From positions 1 to 46,133 of the forward strand of contig CATJSX010000096.1 in assembly GCA_949743265.1 (NCBI GenBank): 46,133 nucleotides of DNA, written 5' to 3'. This document shows, piece by piece, positions 17,002 to 24,267 of the stretch. Source of the DNA: an uncultured Peptococcaceae bacterium. GTDB taxonomy: Bacteria; Bacillota; Peptococcia; Peptococcales; Peptococcaceae. A program made the position numbers and the translations under genes. The notes beneath the pieces were generated by a model, which saw nothing but the letters and a program-made list of their open reading frames with translations, ran no database searches and was not told the DNA's origin. Numbering within the stretch: the stretch's first letter is position 1; every line of letters starts with the position of its first letter.

Positions 17002-17142
17002 ATGCAGGCAAAAGAAGTATTTTGGCATTATTTTCAGGCGACAGGAAGCATCGGTTCTTATTTGTTGGCAAAACAATTAGAGGATCAAGTCCAGTGGTAT
17101 GATGACGCTTTCTTTGATGAGGAGCAGAACGAATTTGAATGA
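17002..17142 (+). CDS. yqzL: YqzL-like small protein
   Basis: This 46-aa acidic peptide has the YqzL pattern: an aromatic start (VFWHYFQATGSIGSYLL), an AKQLE segment and an acidic tail. YqzL is a small Firmicutes protein of unknown function usually encoded directly before recO, as here. A purine-rich GAGGGAGAGGG site precedes the ATG. Its last 8 nt overlap the proposed recO start, indicating translational coupling. Confidence 0.8.
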   Translation: MQAKEVFWHYFQATGSIGSYLLAKQLEDQVQWYDDAFFDEEQNEFE

Positions 17143-17887
17143 TTATTTAACGACGCCGGCAGTAATCTTGCGGGCAATGGATTATAAAGAAGCTGATCAA
17201 CTTTTAACAGTATATACAAGAACAAAGGGAAAAATAACTGTTTTGGCAAAAGGGATAAAAAAAAATGCCAGCAAATTGCGAGGCAGTTTACAGCTATTTT
17301 CATTAACGGAATTAACTTTGGTATTCGGCAAGACTTTTCCCATCGTCATCAATGCTCAATACGAAAACAATTTTGCCGTGATTCGTAGCGATTTTACACG
17401 AATGAGTTATGCCAGTTATTATGCTGAATTGCTTGATCAATTATTGGTCAGTGACGAACAAGATGAAACGCTGTTTCTACTAATTGTACAAACAATGAAC
17501 TTATTGAGCTATATTGATCCTTGGCTTGCCACTAAAGTGCTAGAAATTCGTTTACTAGCACACCTTGGCTATACAATGGAGTTATCGCGATGTCAAATCT
17601 GCGCTCAACCCATTGATATTCGTCAGCCTGTACATGGCATAAATGGTGGCATCGTTTGCCCCCACTGTTTAACCAAAGAAGCAATGTCTACCGTTTTATT
17701 AAACACGGAAAGCATAACCTTATTAAAAGCACTCTCGGCGCTGCCATTTCTGCTAATGGATTATTTAGCATTTTCTTCCGAAGCTCCAAAACAGTTGGAT
17801 GACTATCTTGATTTGCAGCTGGCGTATATTTTAGATAAGCCCTTAAAAACACGTCGTTTCCTACGAAATATCATCGAATCCGTATAA
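17135..17887 (+). CDS. recO: DNA repair protein RecO
   Basis: RecO works with RecR and RecF to load RecA onto SSB-coated single-stranded DNA. The 250-aa protein starts with an OB-fold (TTPAVILRAMDYKEADQLL, then TRTKGKITVLAKG) and a helical domain. It also has the four-cysteine zinc site C153-x2-C156 and C175-x2-C178 found in many Firmicutes RecO. The TTG at 17135 is preferred because GAGGAG lies 10 nt upstream and RecO homologues begin near this point. ATGs at 17099 and 17117 would add a non-conserved extension inside yqzL. Confidence 0.93.
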   Translation: MNDYLTTPAVILRAMDYKEADQLLTVYTRTKGKITVLAKGIKKNASKLRGSLQLFSLTELTLVFGKTFPIVINAQYENNFAVIRSDFTRMSYASYYAELLDQLLVSDEQDETLFLLIVQTMNLLSYIDPWLATKVLEIRLLAHLGYTMELSRCQICAQPIDIRQPVHGINGGIVCPHCLTKEAMSTVLLNTESITLLKALSALPFLLMDYLAFSSEAPKQLDDYLDLQLAYILDKPLKTRRFLRNIIESV

Positions 17888-17930
17888 AAGCTACTCCTTC
17901 GGTTATCCTATCACCAAAGGAGCGATGAGC

Positions 17931-18119
17931 ATGGATAAGATTGATATTTTAATCAAGCTGGGACGCATGGAACCCGACCAAGCACAAAAACTTTTAACCC
18001 AGCATAATCAAGATTTGTCTAGCGCACTGCGTTCATTAGCAGAGCATGACGAGCATTGGTATGAATTAGCAAATCGAAGGATTTGGGCATTGGTCGAAGA
18101 CTATGCCCAAAACAGTTAA
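17931..18119 (+). CDS. Small unknown protein, UBA-like pattern
   Basis: A 62-aa protein, starting at the ATG at 17931, 8 nt after AAAGGAG. Residues about 3-38 (IDILIKLGRMEP..A..LL..H..DLSSALRSL) have the spacing of a UBA-like three-helix fold, and the rest is helical with two Trp. I do not recognise a named family. It lies 43 nt after recO in the same direction, so it is probably co-transcribed. CTCCTT upstream (17893-17898) can pair with its AAGGAG, which might limit translation. Confidence 0.6.
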   Translation: MDKIDILIKLGRMEPDQAQKLLTQHNQDLSSALRSLAEHDEHWYELANRRIWALVEDYAQNS

Positions 18120-18123
18120 CAAT

Positions 18124-18169
18124 GATATTTTGTTGAGCGAAGCGCTCACAATTTTATCAGCAAAATATC
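18124..18169 (+). terminator. Composite hairpin after the recO operon
   Basis: GATATTTTG (18124-18132) and CAAAATATC (18161-18169) form an outer stem around an inner TGAGCG/CGCTCA hairpin. It immediately follows the small unknown gene and is probably an RNA 3' structure rather than a canonical terminator. Confidence 0.45.
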
Positions 18170-18240
18170 TTTACCATATCATTCGTTGATATTAACTACT
18201 ATCACTAAAACAATATTAGTAATAAATGTGTTCCAACCAC

Positions 18241-18281
18241 AAAAAACAACGATGAGCTTTTAGTGCTCATCGTTATTTTTT
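18241..18281. terminator. Bidirectional terminator between recO and chemotaxis operons
   Basis: The 10-bp stem AACGATGAGC/GCTCATCGTT (18248-18257, 18265-18274) is flanked by A6 on the left and T7 on the right. It can therefore end both the plus-strand recO transcript and the minus-strand chemotaxis transcript. Confidence 0.85.
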
Positions 18282-18287
18282 TATTTT

Positions 18288-19526
18288 CTATTCTGCATGA
18301 GTTAATTTATCCCATGTTTCCGAAACAATTTCAATAGATTCCAGATATTTACGCGCAACAACTCGTGAATCCATGCCTAATTTTTGGGCAAATTCATTCA
18401 CAGCGCTCCAGTTACCTTGTTCGTATGCCAGCACCAAATTAAGCAAATCCCCCATAGCTCCACTGCCATTTAATAAAGCATTTTTGATATTATCTTCAAA
18501 CGGTAACTCAGACAGTAATTTTTCCATTGATGTTTTCATCAACACATCAAGAGTAGAAAACATCCCTACTAAATAGCATCCTTCATGCTGATTGTTTAAA
18601 TTAGGGCATTCTTTTGCTAATTCTTGACACAATGCGCCGCGCATAAAAGATAGCCGTAATAATTCGCTGGATTTAGCGCCGGAAATATTTTCAAAACTCA
18701 ACAAGTACAACCAATCTCTCAGCTGGCGGACACCAATAACGACAACAGCTTGCTTGACTGTAGAAACTTTGTTGCGTAAAGCAAAATAGGCTGAATTAAC
18801 CAAACGCAATAACTTATAAGTCATAGCAACATCACTACTAATAATATCAGCAATAGCGTCAGAATCAGGATATTCCACCGACATCTCTTTAATTAAACGG
18901 AAGAAATTAGTTTGATTATATTCACTGCTATGATCATTTTCTTCTATAGTTACATCAGATTCGGCAAAATAAGCACCTTGTACTTTTCTAAAACCAAAAG
19001 TTTTAGCACGCTCCAGATCCTTTGACGAATCAACGCCGAAAGCAATCATTGTTTTTCCAAAACTTTCACAGACAGCTTTAATGCTGTTCAATTCTTGATC
19101 AGAAATTGTTCTTAGATCAAGAATAACATGATCCACCATATTCAATAAATTAAGCGACCGTTGATTAAAAGCAAAATTATTTAAGGCAAATTGATACCCT
19201 TGATTTCTCAAAACTGCAATCTTATCCATCAAAGAATTTTGAATAGCGATTTCATCATCAACACGAATAACTAATTTATCTTTGCTGAATAAACTAGCGA
19301 TATTTTCATTAAGCAGTTGATCAGTAAATGTAATATATGCCGGTTTCCCCTGCATCATCTGTGTGCCTTCCGTACCGGTAAATAATTGAGAAATTGCTCT
19401 AGCAACTGTTTCATTAGTAGCTTCTTCGCCAGCTACTGCCGCTTTTTCTCGATAAAGCAGTGCATAGCCTTCAACATTTTCTGTTTCTATATCAAAAATA
19501 GGCTGGCACACTAAAAATATAGACAT
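18288..19526 (-). CDS. Degenerate EAL plus HDOD domain protein
   Basis: The 412-aa protein pairs an N-terminal EAL-like domain (about 1-190) with a C-terminal HDOD domain (about 195-400: DIISSDVAMTYKLLRLVNSAYF, then VIGVRQLRDWLYLL), as in the YuxH family. The EAL signature is replaced by GYALLYR, so the catalytic Glu is gone and c-di-GMP hydrolysis is unlikely. A sensing or scaffolding role is more plausible. HDOD proteins often sit in motility and signalling operons. Start: ATG at 19526 after GGAGGGG; the longer frame adds a non-conserved basic stretch. Last gene of the chemotaxis operon, 25 nt after the coiled-coil gene. Confidence 0.82.
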   Translation of the reverse strand: MSIFLVCQPIFDIETENVEGYALLYREKAAVAGEEATNETVARAISQLFTGTEGTQMMQGKPAYITFTDQLLNENIASLFSKDKLVIRVDDEIAIQNSLMDKIAVLRNQGYQFALNNFAFNQRSLNLLNMVDHVILDLRTISDQELNSIKAVCESFGKTMIAFGVDSSKDLERAKTFGFRKVQGAYFAESDVTIEENDHSSEYNQTNFFRLIKEMSVEYPDSDAIADIISSDVAMTYKLLRLVNSAYFALRNKVSTVKQAVVVIGVRQLRDWLYLLSFENISGAKSSELLRLSFMRGALCQELAKECPNLNNQHEGCYLVGMFSTLDVLMKTSMEKLLSELPFEDNIKNALLNGSGAMGDLLNLVLAYEQGNWSAVNEFAQKLGMDSRVVARKYLESIEIVSETWDKLTHAE

Positions 19527-19551
19527 TATCGTCCCCTCCAGTGATGTTTTA

Positions 19552-20826
19552 TTATTTACTTCTTGGCGTTTTCGGCGGTTTTTCACCATAAATACAAGCA
19601 GTCAATACATATGCCAGCTGCTGATTGGTTTCCCTAAGTGCTTCCACACGCCATTTACCGCTAGAATGATCCAACACAATCTCTACGCGAAATTTACCGT
19701 TTTTTTCAGCCGCATCAAGACTCTCCTGCAAAGATGTAATCATAGCCGCATCAAGTTCTGACTGTTCATAATGACCCGCCACCACTTGAACTAAATTCTC
19801 TTTGCGAAATTCCACCAAAGCGTCTCTTAACGCTTTGCCTAAATCATAAACCACAAAATCAGTACTGATAGTCGCTTTTTCACCACTAATCACCGGCTCG
19901 CCCACGGTAAACTCAATATCATGAACTTTACTTTGCATCGTCGGCGCTAGAGATTGATAAAAAGGATCATTGGCAATATTTTCGCTGACAAAATCAATAT
20001 CGACTTCGCCATAAGTTGCCATTTTCGCCGTATTATCAGCAACAAATGCCTGCAAATACCGTTCCACAGCAACTTCTGGTTTAGGATGCTGATAGAAATA
20101 CACACCTGCACCGCCAGCACTTCCAACCAACCACAAAACCACAAATAGCAATAAAAATTTCTTTTTAGGATCCATTGGTGGGTGTTGTTGTGCTTTAATA
20201 GCTTTTTGTGCCGCTTTTTTCTCTTTGTCCTTAATTTTTTTCTGTGCTGCTTTTTGTTTTTGCAGCAATTTTTTCTGTTTAGCCGCTTTCTTAGCTTCTT
20301 GTCGACGAATTTTTTCTTCTGCGCGCCATTGAGGATCTTTGCGCTTTGCTTTTTCCTCTTGCTTTTGCAGCTTCTTTTTAGCATTAGCCTGCTCTTTAGC
20401 TATTTTAGCTTTAGCTCTATTTTGAGCATTTTTTAGCTTAAGATCCATCTTTTTCTGCTTTTGTTCTGCTTGCCATTGAGGATCTTTGCGTTGCAACTTT
20501 TCAGCAGTCTTTTTTTCAAGCGCTTTTTGTTTATCTTTTTGACGCTTGACTTTATCTTTTTGTTTTTGCAAACGAGATTTTTCTTTTTGTTGCAATTTTT
20601 TTTGTTGCGCTAAGGCTTTTTCCTTAATTTTTTTCTGTTTTTGTTCTGCCTGCCATTTAGGATCTTTACGCTTAGCCTTTTCTTTTAAACGTTCTTCTTT
20701 CTGCTTTTGTTTTTGCGCTCTTTTCTTTTCTTTATCAGCTAATTGTTTTTGCTTGCGCTGCATTTTCTGCTCAAGTTTTTTTGCTTTTTCCTTTGCTTTT
20801 TCTGCATTATTACGAATGACAACCAC
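19552..20826 (-). CDS. Basic Lys/Gln-rich coiled-coil membrane protein with three KDPxWxAE repeats
   Basis: The 424-aa product has three parts. Residues 1-215 are an extremely Lys/Gln/Glu/Ala-rich predicted helix or coiled coil. It contains three copies of RKDPxWxAE at 53-61, 113-121 and 162-170. A single membrane helix (about 224-245) follows, and then an extracytoplasmic domain (about 250-410) with the alpha/beta pattern of NTF2-like or DUF4878-type lipoprotein domains. Predicted topology is N-in, C-out. I do not recognise the full-length family. It lies between an M15 peptidase-like gene and an EAL/HDOD gene at the end of cheA-W-R-B. The start is uncertain: the only standard start codon, GTG at 20826, overlaps the GAAGGTGG site. 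Confidence 0.75.
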   Translation of the reverse strand: MVVIRNNAEKAKEKAKKLEQKMQRKQKQLADKEKKRAQKQKQKEERLKEKAKRKDPKWQAEQKQKKIKEKALAQQKKLQQKEKSRLQKQKDKVKRQKDKQKALEKKTAEKLQRKDPQWQAEQKQKKMDLKLKNAQNRAKAKIAKEQANAKKKLQKQEEKAKRKDPQWRAEEKIRRQEAKKAAKQKKLLQKQKAAQKKIKDKEKKAAQKAIKAQQHPPMDPKKKFLLLFVVLWLVGSAGGAGVYFYQHPKPEVAVERYLQAFVADNTAKMATYGEVDIDFVSENIANDPFYQSLAPTMQSKVHDIEFTVGEPVISGEKATISTDFVVYDLGKALRDALVEFRKENLVQVVAGHYEQSELDAAMITSLQESLDAAEKNGKFRVEIVLDHSSGKWRVEALRETNQQLAYVLTACIYGEKPPKTPRSK

Positions 20827-20864
20827 CTTCTATCAGCAACATTCCTTTAATCAGTAAAATACTC

Positions 20865-21764
20865 CTACTCTTTCATGTTCATGGCGAAATATTCTTCCAG
20901 CGTTGCTATCCCTTCTTCATGCATACGCCTTGCCACATCTTCTCCTACATATGTAATATGTCCTGGATTATACTGATAGCCAGTAATTGCTGTTTTATTG
21001 GCAGGATAGCGCAGGATAAAGCCATACTGCCAACCATTATCTTTCAACCAAAGAAAAGTATCGCTATATTCAAAATAACCATTCTCCTTTGGCGCATAAA
21101 CGTCTAATGCACAACCCGTTTGGTGTTCGCTATAACCCGCTCTAGCTTTTCGCTTATCAGCTGCTTCGGTTGAAAATTGTTTAACTGTTTCTGCATAAAT
21201 TGTTTTCTGTTCCTCAAAGCCAACATAAGCCGCTTCAATACCAATAGTATATCCCTTAGACTGAGCCGCTTGATTTAACAGGTCAAAGGCTACCTTCGTT
21301 TCAGCGGTTACTTGATGAGTTTCGTCAAGAAGAACCAAATTATTCGGTATATAATTTTCTGGCAGATGATTATATTTGTTCACCAAAATAGGAAAACTAG
21401 CGGTATCCGTAATCTCTTTGGTATTTTCATAAAAAGGTCTATCTAAACCAATGTTAACCTGAAGTTTAACCGTCTCTTCATCCAGCTCAGGATGGAGTTT
21501 GCCGTATACTTCATAACGTTTCTTCCTATCATCCGAAAGCGATTGATAAGCGTCTTTCGTTTCATCTTCCTTTTCTTTTGTTAATACCTCTTCATTTTTA
21601 TCAAACCAAGGGATTTTGGGTATATCAATAGATAAAGCAGGCAGCGAAGGCAAAGAAATTTTTTTATTCAACAGACTATACGATACTGTTGCTGAAACAA
21701 CTAAAATGATGCAAGCAAACAATACTAATATTATTTTTTGCAAAATTTCTTTCATATCCTTCAC
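20865..21764 (-). CDS. VanY/M15B D,D-carboxypeptidase-like protein lacking the catalytic Glu
   Basis: The 299-aa protein is anchored by an N-terminal membrane helix (about 8-28) and ends in an M15B (VanY/LdcB-type) domain. Zinc ligands are His214 and Asp221 in SEHQTGCALDV and His269. In active members the last ligand sits in ExWH (E-P-W-H), but here it reads N266-P-G-H269, so the general-base Glu and the Trp are both replaced. The fold and zinc site probably persist while hydrolysis may not. The alternative is an unusual active site. It begins 19 nt after cheB, so it is part of the chemotaxis transcript, which is not typical for a wall enzyme. Confidence 0.82.
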   Translation of the reverse strand: MKDMKEILQKIILVLFACIILVVSATVSYSLLNKKISLPSLPALSIDIPKIPWFDKNEEVLTKEKEDETKDAYQSLSDDRKKRYEVYGKLHPELDEETVKLQVNIGLDRPFYENTKEITDTASFPILVNKYNHLPENYIPNNLVLLDETHQVTAETKVAFDLLNQAAQSKGYTIGIEAAYVGFEEQKTIYAETVKQFSTEAADKRKARAGYSEHQTGCALDVYAPKENGYFEYSDTFLWLKDNGWQYGFILRYPANKTAITGYQYNPGHITYVGEDVARRMHEEGIATLEEYFAMNMKE

Positions 21765-21783
21765 AACCCCAATAATTTCTCTG

Positions 21784-22923
21784 TTAACAACCCTTTAATC
21801 TTAAATACTGCAAAATCTCTGCAGCAATATTTTCAAGCGCCGCTTGTTTAAGCACAGCACCCCTATTAAACGCTTCCATTGGCATACCATATACTACAGA
21901 AGATTCTTTATCCTGACCGATAGTATAAGCGCCGCTCTCTTTCATTGCCAACAACCCATTAGCACCGTCAGCACCCATACCTGTCATGATAACACCTACG
22001 CCGTCCCGACCTACCGCCGTAGCCATTGATTGAAATAACACATCAACGGAAGGACAATGACCGCTAACTTTTTCTCCTGGCGCACACTTTACAGCGTAGC
22101 CATTTCCCCGTTTAACCACTTGCATTTGTACACCTCCAGGCGCTATCAAAACAAGGCCGGGACGGATCACATCATTATCAGCAGCTTCTTTAACCTCCAA
22201 CGCACAAATTCTATTCATACGCTCAGCAAACATTTTCGTAAATCCCGGAGGCATATGTTGCGTAATGACAATTCCGGGCATTTGCGCCGGTAAACGGCTT
22301 ACAACGCTAAGGATCGCTTCTGTACCGCCAGTAGAAGCGCCTAAAGCAATAACAAAACGAGCGTGACCTAACTTATTATTTACTAATTTAGGCAACAAAG
22401 CAGTTGTTGACTTTGTTTTCGCCAATTCATTTACTGTAGGAGTCGTCGTTTTTTTGTTCTCTATTACTGGTTTCGGCGCTTTTATACTATTAGTATTTGC
22501 TAAATTTACCCGTGCCTTGGGCAATTTAGCAACTGCTGCGATTTTAAGTTTGTTGGCTAAATCTCGGAAGAAATTATTCATTTCTTCCGATTGTTTACTA
22601 TCTGGTTTTTTTACAAAATCAACCGCTCCAGCAGCAAGCGTATCAAATACACGCATATTTAACGAACTAACCATGATGACCGGCAAAGGCGAAGGTCCCT
22701 GCATTAGCTGCTTTAAAAAGTCAATGCCATTCATTTTAGGCATTTCTACGTCAAGCGTTAAAACGTCAGGTTTCAATTTTTGTATCTTAATACTTGCATC
22801 TTCAGCATCAACAGCGGTTCCAACGATCTCTAAAAATTCATACGGTTTCAGTCCGCTGGAAAGAATTTCACGAAAAAAAATCGAATCATCAACGATCAAA
22901 ACTTTTATTCTTTTATTTCCCAA
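21784..22923 (-). CDS. cheB: Chemotaxis response regulator protein-glutamate methylesterase
   Basis: CheB removes methyl groups from chemoreceptors (and can deamidate Gln) to reset sensitivity. The 379-aa protein has an N-terminal receiver with Asp12, Asp13 and phospho-acceptor Asp58 (LDVEMPKMNG), and a linker of about 55 residues rich in Lys/Thr/Ala. The esterase domain carries the Ser197 (GASTGG), His223 (TQHMPPGF) and Asp319 (GMGADG) triad. All catalytic residues are present. It starts at TTG, 2 nt after the cheR stop, with AAAGGTGG upstream. CheA-dependent phosphorylation is the expected control. Confidence 0.96.
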   Translation of the reverse strand: MGNKRIKVLIVDDSIFFREILSSGLKPYEFLEIVGTAVDAEDASIKIQKLKPDVLTLDVEMPKMNGIDFLKQLMQGPSPLPVIMVSSLNMRVFDTLAAGAVDFVKKPDSKQSEEMNNFFRDLANKLKIAAVAKLPKARVNLANTNSIKAPKPVIENKKTTTPTVNELAKTKSTTALLPKLVNNKLGHARFVIALGASTGGTEAILSVVSRLPAQMPGIVITQHMPPGFTKMFAERMNRICALEVKEAADNDVIRPGLVLIAPGGVQMQVVKRGNGYAVKCAPGEKVSGHCPSVDVLFQSMATAVGRDGVGVIMTGMGADGANGLLAMKESGAYTIGQDKESSVVYGMPMEAFNRGAVLKQAALENIAAEILQYLRLKGC

Positions 22924-22925
22924 CG

Positions 22926-23741
22926 TTATTTTTCCACCTTTTTATAAATTGCAGGCATCACATACTCAAACTTAGTTGTTCCTCTAGGAATTGTTTCAGA
23001 ATGTCCGATAAACAAATACCCTCCCGGCTCTAAAACATCATAAAATTTATTGATCAACTTTGTTCTTGTATCTTGATCAAAGTAAATCATGACGTTTCGG
23101 CAAAAAATCAACTGAAATTTCTTCAAAAAGCGGAAGTTTTCCATCAGATTTAACGTTTTAAATTCAACTTCTTTACGCAGTTTATCAATAATCTGAACGT
23201 TATCTTTATCAACCTGTTTGAAATACTGATTACGCCATGCTATTGGTACATCTTTAATCATATCTACCGGATAAATACCCGCTCTGCCTTTCGCCAAAAC
23301 TGATTCCGAAATATCTGTAGCAGTGATTCGCGTATCCCAACTACTCTTTTTAGCGCCAAAATAATCATATAAAGTCATCACTGTTGTATAGGCTTCAGCA
23401 CCTGCCGAACAACCTGCACTCCAAATATGAAACACTTTTTGTAAATGCGTCTTTTCATATTCAGGCAACACTGTGCTTTTTAAATACTCAAAATGCTTAG
23501 GTTCCCGCATAAAAAACGTGTGATTCGTTGTTACTTTATTTAACAAAAGCGTTACTTCTGTTCCTGTTCTATCTCTTTTTAAAATATTGATATAATCAGT
23601 GAAAGTATTGCATTTCTTCTCTGCCAAAACACTAGCTAAACGACCTTCGATTAAAACGCGTTTTTTTTCTAAATCAATCCCATACTGGGTTTTAATGTAA
23701 CGCACCAGTTCGTTAAATTCATTATCATTGATTCGTATCAA
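22926..23741 (-). CDS. cheR: Chemotaxis protein methyltransferase
   Basis: CheR methylates receptor glutamates using S-adenosylmethionine. The 271-aa protein has the small N-terminal helical domain and the SAM-binding domain. Markers are TTNHTFFMREPKHF, WSAGCSAGAEAYT, ATDISESVLAKGR and FCRNVMIYFD. The SAM motif differs slightly from the usual GEEPYS, having GAEAYT. Start TTG at 23741 with AAAGGAAG a few nt upstream; followed after 2 nt by cheB. Confidence 0.95.
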   Translation of the reverse strand: MIRINDNEFNELVRYIKTQYGIDLEKKRVLIEGRLASVLAEKKCNTFTDYINILKRDRTGTEVTLLLNKVTTNHTFFMREPKHFEYLKSTVLPEYEKTHLQKVFHIWSAGCSAGAEAYTTVMTLYDYFGAKKSSWDTRITATDISESVLAKGRAGIYPVDMIKDVPIAWRNQYFKQVDKDNVQIIDKLRKEVEFKTLNLMENFRFLKKFQLIFCRNVMIYFDQDTRTKLINKFYDVLEPGGYLFIGHSETIPRGTTKFEYVMPAIYKKVEK

Positions 23742-23771
23742 TTTTGATCTTCCTTTTTATTAAGATTTTTC

Positions 23772-24230
23772 TTAGTCCTTCAAAACCTTTTCACAATCCA
23801 AAATCAACTGAAACTCTTTGCCACGTTTCGCTACACCCTTTAAAAAATTGCTGCTATAATCCCAATCTGCTTGCGGTGGTTCAGAAATCGCCGTATCAGG
23901 CAGATTTTCCACTTCATCGACACCGTCAACAATAAGTCCAATCGTCATTTCTTCTACTTCTACAACAATGATACAGGTCTTTTTGTCAAAAGGACGAAAC
24001 GCTTTATTAAAACGTAATCGCATATCAATAATAGGCAAAACTTTACCTCTGAGATTGATAATGCCGCTAATATATGAAGGTACTTTCGGCACCTTAGTAA
24101 TATTTTGTACGCCTATAATCTCTAGCACATAACGAATCTCTACGCCAAAACACTGCTCGTCGAGAAAAAAAGTCAGATACTTTCCTTTTAGCAGATCGGA
24201 CGCTTCATTGGTTTGTATATTTTCGCTCAT
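23772..24230 (-). CDS. cheW: Chemotaxis coupling protein
   Basis: CheW links chemoreceptors to CheA. The 152-aa protein is a single CheW domain: FFLDEQCFGVEIRYVLEI at the start, then VPSYISGIINLRGKVLPIIDMRLRF and a GLIVDGVDEV segment, all typical. It lies 37 nt after cheA and 30 nt before cheR in one operon. Confidence 0.95.
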   Translation of the reverse strand: MSENIQTNEASDLLKGKYLTFFLDEQCFGVEIRYVLEIIGVQNITKVPKVPSYISGIINLRGKVLPIIDMRLRFNKAFRPFDKKTCIIVVEVEEMTIGLIVDGVDEVENLPDTAISEPPQADWDYSSNFLKGVAKRGKEFQLILDCEKVLKD

Positions 24231-24267
24231 TATTCTTTTCCCCCGCTCTCATTTATTATCTATCCGA

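Noticed and set aside
20300-20720. Repeated DNA pattern around the KDPxWxAE motifs as a possible repeat array or CRISPR
   Set aside because: Copies are in frame inside one gene, spaced unevenly (60 and 49 codons) and without spacers.
20182-20857. Plus-strand frames rich in Phe, Cys and Leu opposite the coiled-coil gene
   Set aside because: They are the antisense reading of Lys/Gln codons and have no ribosome sites.
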